From Carya illinoinensis (lineage: Eukaryota > Streptophyta > Magnoliopsida > Fagales > Juglandaceae), in the NCBI RefSeq assembly GCF_018687715.1, contig NC_056756.1, positions 33,579,980-33,643,979 on the forward strand: DNA of 64,000 bases, read 5' to 3'. The number at the start of each line of letters is the position of its first letter. Within the stretch, counting starts at the first letter, position 1. Shown piece by piece: positions 13,690 to 25,200 of the stretch. The notes under the pieces are model-generated. The model worked only from the letters and a program-made list of their open reading frames with translations. It was not told where the DNA came from and did not search any database. The position numbers and the translations under genes were made by a program.

Positions 13690-13885
13690 AACAACTGTCT
13701 AATTATTTTATTTCATCTCATTTTTATAATTTTTTTAAATTTTTATGTAAAATATAATAAATAATTAAATTTTTTTTAATACTAAAATAATAATATTAAA
13801 AAAATATTTTAATAATATTTTATTTAACTTTTAACTTTCATATAAAACTATCTTATCTCACTACACCATCCAAACCGTAACTTAA
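13690..13885. mobile_element. MITE family 2, copy 2
   Basis: Shares with 9452-9645 the sequence of words for 'TTTCATCTCATTT', 'AAAATATAATAAATAAT' and 'AATATTTTATTTAACTTTTAACT', and ends with a 'CCATCCAAACCGTAAC' type border. Non-coding. Confidence 0.5.
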
Positions 13886-16514
13886 TCTTCCTTGTTGTTC
13901 CCTGTTCTAAGTACCCCAACGTACCATGCTTTGTAGTCATCTCCCTAATTGGATTAGAAAAATATTCTCTAACATATTTTGGGGGAAGTATTTATTTTAA
14001 TAGGATTTTTCATCCCACCTTATTTGTAAAAATAATAGTTTGGTCAAAAAAAAAAAAAATGTCCCTTTTGCTAGAGATTTATTTGGAAAAAAATTCTAAT
14101 TATTATAAATTTTATTATTATATTTTTAATATATGTGACAAAAGAGATGATGAGCAGCATTACTATTTAAAATATTTATTTTGAACAAGTTTTTATTAGT
14201 CTTAACAGATGGATCGACTCGAATAAATTAAGGAAGTTCTATTATGGTATCAATTCCAAAATAAACAGATTCAATTGAATAAGATGATTGCGTAATTGCG
14301 ATGATCAATGTTTAATAACTCATTAAAATAGCTACAATGGGAGAATAAAACAAAGGTAGAATAATTAAAGCTATATATTATTTAATAAAATATATATAAT
14401 AAAAAATTATTAACTAAGTTTGATATTCAGAATTTTTGTGTCCAAAAAACTTTAGAACAAAACAAATGTTAAAGAAAAACGTCTGCAACTTGGAAGGGAA
14501 TAATATTGAGAATTTGTGTGATCTTATAAGGATCTGCATATAATATATAAATATACACTTTCTAGAAAAATAGTAATTGTACTTAAGCAAAATTTAATTT
14601 TTCGTATGTTAGCTATTAATATGTTGAAAATTATGAAATTTTAAATTTTAAAATAAAACTGACAAAATAAGTATTATACGTAAAATTATAAATATATGGA
14701 GTAGTAGTACTGTTATGAGTGATATTTTGGGTTTTGAGGATGTATTTGATATGTTTTTGTTTTGCTATATTTGTGTTATAGACATTTGAAATTTTAAACA
14801 CGATCAAACTATTCTGAAACAACCTATAAAATCATATGATCACTATTACAATTCCCTCGAACAATTGTTAATGTAATTCATGTTCTTAAAGTGGCTGACA
14901 GACAACATAGGTTATGATTAAACTTTGATAATGCTTGAGAACAACCAGCTTTAAGTACTCCCAAGTAGTTTCACACGATCTGTCTAACTTGCTAGCCAGG
15001 TTGATATTTAAATTTGTAATTTGAAACTCAATCATTGAGGTGTAGAAACCAAACCAACAAGATATCCTTTTTCTTTTTGTATAGAGATCTAGGTTATTTG
15101 TTTATGTTTTGGCATGGGTGGGGGCATAGTTCTTCTAGACTTCTAGAACTAAAGTTTGTTTAGGGTTATTAGCAATAATATGAATTGTTTAGTATTATTA
15201 TATGATCACTTTATCTGTCTATCTTTTTAAGTCTCAAAGTTCAGATAATATAAGATCAATTAATTCTTAACAGTATCGTTTTTTGCATTCTCGAGATGAA
15301 TTCTTAATCGTTTTATCGTATTAAATAATCATATTATAGAAGAAAAAAGGGTTCGTTAGATGAAGATTAATTAATAGAAAAGAGTATATCTTGTAACTGT
15401 TGTTTATGCTTGTTTATCTATTTTGTTCCTTTCTGTTCACATATTTGGTTGATTCCCCACCACTTTAGATCAGATATTATCTCCAATAATTTCTGTTTCT
15501 TTTTCTATGTTAGTTAACTTTCTCTTTAGCAAGCGCCATCCATGCATATATCGATAGTTAATAACCTATTGGAATAAAAAGATGGAGATGGTTCCGTATC
15601 ATGTCGGTCTCATTGTGAATAAACTATCAATTTCACTTGAGAAATTTAGGTTTATAGATTAAAGTTGTGAATATTTTACAAGCCTAGCTAACACATAAAG
15701 TAAGTAAACATGAATAAAATAAATCGTAAGAAGCTCGATAATATGTAAAGCCAAATATTCTTGTGCTAGCTTAGTTAGTACTTAATTATACCAAATCTTG
15801 AATCCCCATGATCTTATGTAAGTACATATCTCACTCAACATTCGCATTGAATGATAAATTTAGGGTAGGAAATAGAAGGAAAATAAAAATTTTGAGTGTA
15901 TTAATAGGGTTGTCGAGTCCATCATCTGATCGGGGTCCCCATCCAACCCATGCCCTAATCAACAACAAAAAATAAAGTTCAACCAAACTCACCATGAGTT
16001 TGTGTTCATGGAGATCCTCACGACCATGGGTTCTACTTTTCCATTTCCATGAAATTGGTATAGAAATTTGATACACATGGCTATTGGCTGAAGGTAGTCC
16101 GTTTGGATATTAATAATATATTAAGATATCGGTAAATAATAATAAAATAGTTTATAAATAATTAATAAATAATAATAAAATAATATGAAAATACCTGAAA
16201 ACATATGAATTACCAAATATAACCAAGTGTTACCAAATGGAACCCGAGAATTGGGATGGGGTGGTTGAGGAGACAAGAGAAATGAGACAGGCCAGAATTA
16301 AAGGGAGACAAGGGGTAAAGAAAAATAAGAAACACATTAAAAGTAGAATCAAGAATGAGAATCCGACTTTTCTTTTAAATAAAAAAGTATTTTATATTTA
16401 TAATAATATACAATGGTAATGGTCAGGCTTGCTAATCATGAGCTCAGCGGTTTTGAATTTGACGGGTGGGTTAAGTCCGACTGACCCATCAGCTAGCCTT
16501 ACTTCTTAATAGTA
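13886..16514. other. Intergenic, no gene recognised
   Basis: AT-rich, with no ORF that looks real and no repeat border I can define. Confidence 0.5.
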
Positions 16515-16862
16515 AGACCCGTTTGTTTACATGATTCAGATAACATTAATTTAATTTAATTTAATTTTTAATTAAATTTAATATTAAAATATCTAATTTT
16601 TAAATTAATGAATTTATTTCAACTCAAAATTTATTAATACGTGAAATTTATAATTTTTTTCAACTCAATACATTTTTATATGTGATACTCGTAACCTTTT
16701 TTAATTTCTCATAAATAGTATTAAATTCATTTTAACATCTAAATATATCTAAATTCATTATATATATATATCACATAACTCACTATACCTATTTAACTTA
16801 TTATTATTTATAAAAAAATTTAACTCAAATCAATAATATCCAAACACAACCAAATACTAGTC
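16515..16862 (+). mobile_element. MITE family 1, copy 3
   Basis: Family-1 words in + orientation ('TTCAACTCAATACATTTTTA', 'TGTGATACTCGTAAC', then 'ATATCCAAACACAACC' at the end). It faces copy 4 at 17705-18045, which is in the opposite orientation. Confidence 0.55.
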
Positions 16863-17546
16863 CGTATTTGAGTAAGTTTTTCCCTACTGCCAAACATTTA
16901 TTTCGGCCATCGAAACTTCGAAAGACACCGTGATGTTTCACAATACTTTATAAATTTAAAAAAATTAAAAGCTAGTTAATCGCTACAGGTGCAAGATTGA
17001 AAACTCTTATTTCAATATTTGTTCTTTGTGTGATTATTTTGATTTAAATATAATGAAAGCTTCACATGGGCTATATTAAAAATAAATAACAGGAAAATAT
17101 GCAAAATAATATTAGATATAATTATAAATTATGCAAGTGCAATATTTTTTTTTTTAAATAAAAAGGGTTCCACTATTAAAAAAATTAATTTTTCATATGG
17201 ATCTTGTATTTCTGAATTTTTATATAAAAAATACATGAAATTTGCACACTCTATAACTATAAATATCATCTCTTAAACATGTAATTGTCTTTATATGTTT
17301 TTATTTTTCATGTAGTACAAGTGAGAAATTAACACGATATATATGTACCCATCAACTCTCTTTATTTTGAGCTACATCAAGAATTGATTTTAAGTTATTT
17401 AGTATCAAATCAAATAATTTTGTACAAAAAGATCTATGATCTGATCAATTGTAGTGAATCCAAAGATTAATATTTTGTTTACATGAAAGATGAATTTTAG
17501 TAAGTTAAATGGATTTAGATTTTTAGAGTTGTTTTATGCGAGATAT

Positions 17547-17547
<1 letters not shown>

Positions 17548-17583
<36 letters not shown>
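17548..17583. repeat. Compound (AC)n(AT)n microsatellite
   Basis: A run of about eight AC units passes directly into about nine AT units. Confidence 0.9.
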
Positions 17584-17704
17584 AAAGATGGGTCACGCAA
17601 TACAAGTTTTTCAGAAGGTAGTAAACTCATTTATATTGTGAAGAGAAATGTAGTTATCATTCTTTGGGTCAATGTCCTTCAAATTCGGGTAAAAATTGAA
17701 GGGC

Positions 17705-18045
17705 ATTAAAATTCTGTTTGGATGTTAAAATAGATTCGAGTTATTTATAAATATTAATGAGTTGAGATGTGGATTGAGTTTTGTGAAATCTACTTAAAAT
17801 GAGTTTAAATGTGTTTGGATATTAAGATAAGTTTAGATATATTTATGAAAAGTTAAAAAAAATTATGGATCCCGCATGTAAAGAGATGTTGAGGTGAAAA
17901 AGTTATGGATCTAATGTGTAAAGATGTTTTGAGCTGAGATAAGTTTAATAATTTGAGAATTGAGTACTTAGATGTTAGATTCAGTTTTAAAATTAAATTA
18001 AACTGAATTAATTTCAGTTGAGTTTAAGTTCTAAATGGCCTTAAT
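17705..18045 (-). mobile_element. MITE family 1, copy 4 (inverted)
   Basis: The reverse complement of the family-1 pattern is clear: 'CTGTTTGGATGTTAAAATAG' at the left, 'GGATCCCGCATGTAAAGAG' with 'GTTGAGGTGAAAAAG' in the middle, and 'TTTCAGTTGAGTTTAAG' at the right. With copy 3 it forms an inverted pair with a spacer of about 0.84 kb. Confidence 0.55.
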
Positions 18046-18820
18046 ATGAAGTGAACCTTTTGCTCATTTAGTGCTATCCAAAATACTTGTATGCGTAACA
18101 ATAATTTCGGCAGAGGAAATTTCATGTGTAAATTTTTCTACAATTTGATTTGGACAAAAACTTATTAGAGATTTTTTCATTTTTTATCATCATTCCTTAC
18201 ATCTACTCTCTATATTCAAGTTGTAACAAAGACTTTTAATGTAACTTTTTTCTTTCTTAGTGAACCTAACTCAATTAGCATAACCCTTTTAATGATGTTA
18301 TATTGTTTTGTTATATGTTTTTAACCAAACGAATAATAGATGAAGTTTCAAGAAATGACTATTTATGGAATGAGTTCTGTTACATATAGTTATTATTGTT
18401 TATACTTTATATACTTTATTAATATGATTGGTTGAGTTATTTTTTAATATAAAATAATTATTTTAATCAATTATATTAATAAACAGGTAGTGATAGAGTT
18501 ACTATCTTATTATTATCCATCTAATCTCAAGTTTATTTTTAATTTTTTTATTATTTTTTTATAAGTATTTTTTTAATATCCTTAATCATGAATAAAAAAT
18601 TTAAAAAGATATAATTTTATTAATATTTACTTTCTTAATAATTAAGTAAAATTAAAAATTAAAAAAAATCAAAAAAAAAAAAAAAGTAAATAGATGGCAG
18701 AAGGATGCATGATAACAATTTCACTGCGTACGCATTGCTAGGGTGGGCACCAAAATTAATCACTTTTTTTAAATTATTAAGTGCCGTAGATAGTACACAG
18801 AAATAGAGATGAAATGACGA
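18046..18820. promoter_or_regulatory. KNOX upstream region with a palindromic AT-rich element
   Basis: Directly upstream of the KNOX leader. About 18417-18481 is an imperfect inverted repeat with arms of some 27-30 bp around a short AT loop, which looks like the core of a small MITE. An A/T homopolymer-rich stretch follows at 18650-18690. I see no certain TATA box. Confidence 0.4.
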
Positions 18821-19217
18821 AACTAGGAGGAGAGAGAGAGGAGGAGGAAGAAAGAAAGAAAAGAGAAAATCCCTCAAGCTCTCATCCTCTAGCTCCCGAG
18901 CATCTTTGCTAGTTTGTTGGCCATTAAATAAAAAAAAAAAAGCACCCTTCCCAAGGAGTTTTTCACTGCAGCGCTGCTACTCCAATTCCAGCAAATCCAA
19001 TCTTTCTATCGAAAGTATATGTAAAAACACAAAAAAACAAAGAAAATTTCGAGCCAGTTTTCTATGTTTGTTATCTGTTCTTCTTAAGAAAATCTCAAAA
19101 TTCATTCTTTCTCCTGTCCGTCTTTAATACAGAAACATCGCAGTAGTAGTCCACAACTGTTGTTTTATTTGAAGGACGCCTAGTCGACGGATAAAGGTAG
19201 CTAGGAAGGCCTTGGTG
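18821..19217 (+). promoter_or_regulatory. KNOX promoter and 5' leader (inferred)
   Basis: A GA-rich tract lies at about 18826-18865. The sequence from about 18870 to the start codon is not AT-dominated and lacks repeats, as expected of a 5' UTR. If transcribed it would carry two upstream ORFs: a start-stop pair ATGTAA at 19019-19024, and an 8-codon ORF (stop included) at 19064-19087. The transcription start cannot be read from sequence alone. Confidence 0.4.
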
Positions 19218-22200
19218 ATGGACGACTTCTACGGTCTGAACTCAGCTGTGGATTACTCGGACAACTACAAGACGCTGATGTCCCCGGAAAATCTGATCCT
19301 ACCGTCGGCGGATTATTACCAGAGCTTATTTTCCTCCGCGAGTGCCGTCCGCGACAATCGGATTCCGTTATTCGGATCCGACGAGCTGCTTTCGGCGGCC
19401 TCGGCTGTTTCTGAAGCCGCTTCCATCACTCCCGAAATTCAACTCCAGGAGGACATGTCCAGCATGATAAAAGCCAAAATCGCCTCCCATCCTTTCTATC
19501 CTCGCTTGCTTCAAGCTTACATCGATTGTCAAAAGGTGAATAACGGCTTTTATCGTCTATCCTGGTGCAAGACCAGCAGTTAGTCTAGTTCCTAGTCCTC
19601 TCGGACATGTTGTACAAATACATCTCGTTGGTTCTAGTCGGCGGTATACTTTTGTTTCTTCGTATCTGTTCTCACAAACTACTCAAAATTGTTTTGTTTC
19701 CATAATACGGCTTGTTCTTTTGGGCTTTTTAAATCGTGATGATAATTATTATGTGTCGGTTTGGGTCAAGTACTGTATGTACTACAGCTGGAAGTGGAAG
19801 TGGTGGAATTTTGAGCTGCTTCTAGTTGTGGCTTTTAATTTCGACCTACCTCTCCTGATGTTTACTACGGCTTTGATGAAGCTAGTCAGAGTTAATTGTA
19901 AGTTTGAATAAGGAGTGCTTGGAGTATATTTGGTCTTTCCTTCTGGTTTGGACGATCCGAGACATGTATTGTTTTTGAATACATGGCGAGCCATGTTGTT
20001 TTCAGCTCGATTCTCCTACCATTTCTCCGAGAAAAGAAATCCCAGTTCCTAAGTTGTGCTGCTGCACCTTTTGAGTCTTCAACTTTTGTATTTGTAGATT
20101 GGTCTGATGCCTATATAGAAATGATGTTCTTCGTTTTGCAGGTAGGGGCGCCTCCAGAGATAGCAAGTTTTTTAGACGAAATCCGGCGAGAAAATGACTT
20201 TTGTAATCAAGACGCTGTTTCCACGTGTTTAGGAGCCGATCCCGAGCTCGATGAGTTCATGGTCCCCCCCTCCCCTCTGCCCCCTCCCCCTTCCTTTTCC
20301 TCTCTCTCTCCTTCCGCTATATAAGTACCATATTAAGGTTTTGTCTTCAATTGCTTCCTAAGTTTGTTTGCCTTTCTTTGTCTGTGAAGGAAACCTACTG
20401 TGACATGTTGGTCAAATACAAATCCGATCTTTCGAGACCTTTTGATGAGGCAACCACGTTCTTGAACAAGATCGAAATGCAGCTCAGCAATCTCTGCACA
20501 GGTGCCTCCATTAGAAGCCTTTCTGGTCGGTTCTCTCTCTCTCTCTCCCTCTCTCTCACACACACACACACAGACACACTCACACACACAGTGGTCATAA
20601 ATTGTTTGCTGATGGATCGTATCCATGATTTATTGGTTTTTGCGCCTCTTTTTAACAAACACAAGCTAGCGCGATCCAAATCTTTCGTTATCTCCGCTGA
20701 TACTACAAGACCAGGAGACGTTTCTGGTTCGGTTCATGGCGCACGATAGCGCGTTTTCGGCTCACGTTAGCATAGCAAACACACGTGAAGCAACATCCTT
20801 CGGTTTCCTAGTTTTAGTCTCTCTCTCTTTCTCTCCCTCTCTCTCTCTCTCTATATTATTTTCGTTCCTGCAAAGAACCTACTTATGGAGACGATGGATA
20901 AGACTCGTAGACTTATAACCAAGAGCTTTGGATATTGCAACTGTCCCGCAAACAAACAAAAACCCTAGCTATGATTGACACCTACTTCTTAGATCAGTGA
21001 CTGTTTCTATTTCCACTGGCATACGCTGGTGATTATGACCGGGGATGCTCTCTTAATTAGCATATGTAGTCTTGGTTCTTCATTGTTTATTGAACATAAT
21101 TTATAACAGTGTTTGAACCTTTTCTCTTTTCAGTTTGTTGCTTTGGCTTGAAAGTATCAACTTTTTTGAACTAGAAATTTCTGATTTTGACGTTTCGGGT
21201 ATTTGAATCGAGTGATCCGTGGCATATCCAGTTGTAGTTTGATAGTCAGAACACTTACGTTCAATATTGTTTTCAGTGTTAACACCATTAGTGTTAGAGA
21301 ATCGTAGCTACGTGTAGCTTCTTACAGATAGGTTCTTCCTTGGAGATTGATAAGTGATCTCTATCTAGTGATAGATAGATAATGACTCTTTTCTTATGCT
21401 TTGGGTTTTTCAGCTTTAAAGCATGTGCTGTATTAATCTGGCTCATTTAGAAAACCATTTCAAAAGCTTCCATCATGTACTCATACTCGTAAATGTCAAT
21501 CTCACTTAACTTATGCTGACATGTTGGCTTAGATGAGTGCTGGATATTCAAACCAAACATGTCTGTATACGATGAAGAAAGTTTCTAACTTCATGTTTAT
21601 AGATTGATGAAGATTATGCAATTGTATACTGCTTTCTTTAGTAATCTTTGAAGTAACTGAGTCTATGAAGTTCATGTGTCAATTGACCAACTATTTCATG
21701 AATTTTCAAGTCATTCAATTTACGGTTTTGACTCTTGTACCAATTATTGAACTCTAAAGAGTCCAAGTTAATTGAGTCGAAATTTAATAAATGTTTTGAT
21801 GTGAGACTAGAAGTTTTAACATGAAATATTTCACATGTTACGCCAAAGGAAAGTACCATGTTGGAATGAATTGAGATTTGTTAATGGTATGGCTAGGGAT
21901 ATGGTGATAAGTTGATAACTTGTGCATGATTATAAAATTGAAACCATTTATTTATGTGGATTAAGCCTACAATTTATTCAGCTACTGTCTACGGTAAGAG
22001 GCATTCTTCAAGTTGCAAACCAAAAAAAAAAAAAAAAAAAAGGAAGCAAGTTGGAAAGAAAGAAAGCTATGGCTCATCATAGATAAGCAACTGTCTTGCT
22101 GAGGAGGGAAAGAGGGGGGGGGGGTGTAATTTTATGGAAGATGCTAGGAAGCCCTCCAAATATGCCTCCCAAAAGTGCCCTCTAGTGTATTTGGATTATT

Positions 22201-25200
22201 TTATTTTTTTAATGTTAAGTAATAATACACACACAAATTCACTAGTGGTAACTTTGTTAAACATTTAATAAAAAAAACACTAGGGGGCACTTTTGGTGGG
22301 CACATTTGGAGGGCACCCAAGCATTTTCCTTATTTTATCCCTTTCATCATGCATATTTTATGTAATAAGAAAGCTTTAATTAGTTTATATCTTTTCAAGA
22401 TGATTTAAGCTTACAATTAGTTTATATCTTTTCAAGATGATTTTGTTGCTTAATTTTACTTCATAAAGAAAGCACTTGACTTATAACTTGTGCTTTGATT
22501 TCCATTGATATTATGAGTATGTAGTTTGTTAAATTTTTGAGGGTGCATGGGTTCTTTTCTTTAATCTGATTGGGTGAAGCACTCTCTCTCTCTCTCTCTC
22601 TCTCTAGCACAAAATGATTAAAAGTTTAAGACAACATTGTGATGCCTTATATTTTATTGCACCTTTTAATATGTCTGTTTTAAGTTACATGCGCCTGTCT
22701 AAATTTTGATATGAGATAATGGCAAGCATTGATGTCTCGCTGGCTTCTAAACTAAAGTTTTAAGTATACTAAAGTTTCAAGTTCCGATACAGCAACAGCA
22801 AAACATTACAGATGGTTGGAGATCATGTTTAATGAACTTTGGGAATTGTCTAAGGGCTGACAACTTGCTTGAGTAAAGTTACAGTTATACCTTCTTGGAA
22901 ATTGTTTAGTGTAGTTTGACATATAATATTGAACAAAATCTGAAGGGAGTTTATTCGGTTTTACCAATCACATGTGCCTGTGTCACTGGTTTTTGAAAGG
23001 ATTTATCTTAATTTGGCATGATAATGAGCTGCTGGTATTGGCTTCCTTGACATCCAGTTAAGTTTTAATTTTCTTCAGTCTTAGTTGCTCGGACATGCAC
23101 TAGGCTATATGACTATCCATTCAATTATGTAACAGGTAAAAATAAGGTGAGCTAGAAAATTTTGCATTTGCTAGTAACATTGACTGTTTTTTTAATTTTT
23201 TAGTTTTGGGAAATGCTTTAGCCATGAAAAGATCCCGCAAAATACTAACGTTGTTTGATGTGATATGTTAGATTTGAAATCTACTTTAGTTTTATTTATG
23301 ATTGTTTTACTTTTCTAGCATCGATTTCTGCTTTATTTTTAGTGTCTTTAGCAAAAATGGCTGCCGTTATTTCCATTTGCACAGGGCCGGATCTTTAAGA
23401 CATTTTATAATGTTTTGCTAGAGATTTGTAGATAGTCTCACACGGTAATCTGGCTGGATTTTGCTTGCTACTATAATTTTTTTTTATTTGAAAGTACAAA
23501 ACTTTTTGGCGATGCTTTATGATCATTTTATATTCACTTCTCTACCGTTTGTTTTGGTGGGTTCTCTTATTCCTCTTTTGCAAAACTATGATTCCTTAAC
23601 TTACTAAAAATATTAGAAAAGGGATAACATTTTTCAGATAACCGACCATTGCAGATGTCCGTTTGGACATTATATTGGCATATTTTCACGTGCTTGGATT
23701 TTTAAGATGCCCGTCTGGCATGGCTGTTTTCAAGAGACCTTTGCTTCTCTTTACAAACTTTAGCATTTGCGGAGCATATTTCTAAGTGTTGCTTACTCTC
23801 AAGTTGTTGCATACTTGGCATTTATTTACATTAATGAATTTATTTATTTGATTATAGTTTCTTTAGCCAATGGTTTTCCTCCCTACACTTTTAGGTCATT
23901 GTAAGTGGTTGGGTTGGTATTCCAGGTAAGAGAAGCTTTTTGTTTGATACAATCTCCTTTTTGATCTTGCACTTTCATCTCAAGCAATCTTATCTCTATA
24001 CCTCATGCATTAATATTTATGTTTGAAAAAAGGAAGAAAAAGCTAAGAGAAGAAATGACAGTACCTTGATGTGTGGATGGAATATGACAATACCAGTTAG
24101 AAATGACAGTAGAATAGTCTGCATTGAATTATATATATAGTGGTACTACGGATTGAAATGTCCACATCTTTGTGTAGACAAAGAACCTTTCGTCCTTTTC
24201 GAGTAGTCGTTTGGAAACTTTGGACTAGCCATATGTTTGCTACATCAACTTTGCTCGTGTAAGGCATTGCTTTAGATTCAGAAACAAGATGTCATTGAAC
24301 CTTTTGAGTTGTTTCCTTCTCTATCTTTACATCTGCCTTTTCCTGCGTTAAGCAAGAACTGCATGCATTTCGCTGCTTTTGGTGCATGCTGGCTTCGGCA
24401 TTTGTCCTTTTTACTGGGTGGATTACGAATAAATGGTAAACTAAGCTTGGGTGGTAACTAACAAAGACAAAAGCACCAGAGTTTCGGTACTTAAATAATT
24501 CCATTTTCCACGCCGAAGGATTAGCAATTTGGGGATTCCATATATGTTATTCTCGCAGTGTATATGCCTCTGCAGTGTGCACTTTTTTCCTTCCTCTCAC
24601 TGATTCTCTTTGGGTCAGACTCTGGTTCTAGGAAAGGTTTGTAGGGATGCCTAGCCTGAAGCTGGTGATTTTGTTGATGAGCGAGTGAGGTGTGATCGAA
24701 CGTGAGGGGCAATATGGGGAGGGGAATGGGATAATAAAATGACGGGGGAAGTTAACTTTGTATTGTTTTGTTTTGTCGTGTAAAAAAGCTAGCCCGGGTC
24801 GAGCGGGTGGTCGAGGCGTTCCAGAGCTAAACTCACATGGACTCCCGCAGTTTTCGCTGCGTTGCTCAGCTTTTATGGGGAGAGAGAGAGAGAGCCCACG
24901 CCCTGGGCCTTCTTTTCTGGCCAACTCCTGCTTAGTGCTAACAATTTCCATTAACGACATCTGTTCTGTTGTGGCCTCCAGTCATGGGTCCTCGAGCTTA
25001 ATGATATTCAGGACACGTGTCGGGTTTCCGCTAATTAGTTTGGCCTTGCAGGGTCCCCCGTAACCATTCCAACTTCTGTTTTGGGGTTACATAAACTTAC
25101 ATTTGACTCCTTTAAATTGTCTTTTTTTTTTTTCTTTTTAGTCGCTCCAAAAAAATGAAAAATGAAACCTCTCGCTTGGCACGCTTGCTTTTCCCGTGTC

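Noticed and set aside
20333..20749. Four overlapping ORFs on both strands around KNOX exon 3
   Set aside because: They are shadows of the exon and of the CT/CA repeats after it.
24628..25063. ORFs of about 100 codons on both strands in KNOX intron 3
   Set aside because: They mirror each other on opposite strands, lack any recognised motif and reflect higher GC content.
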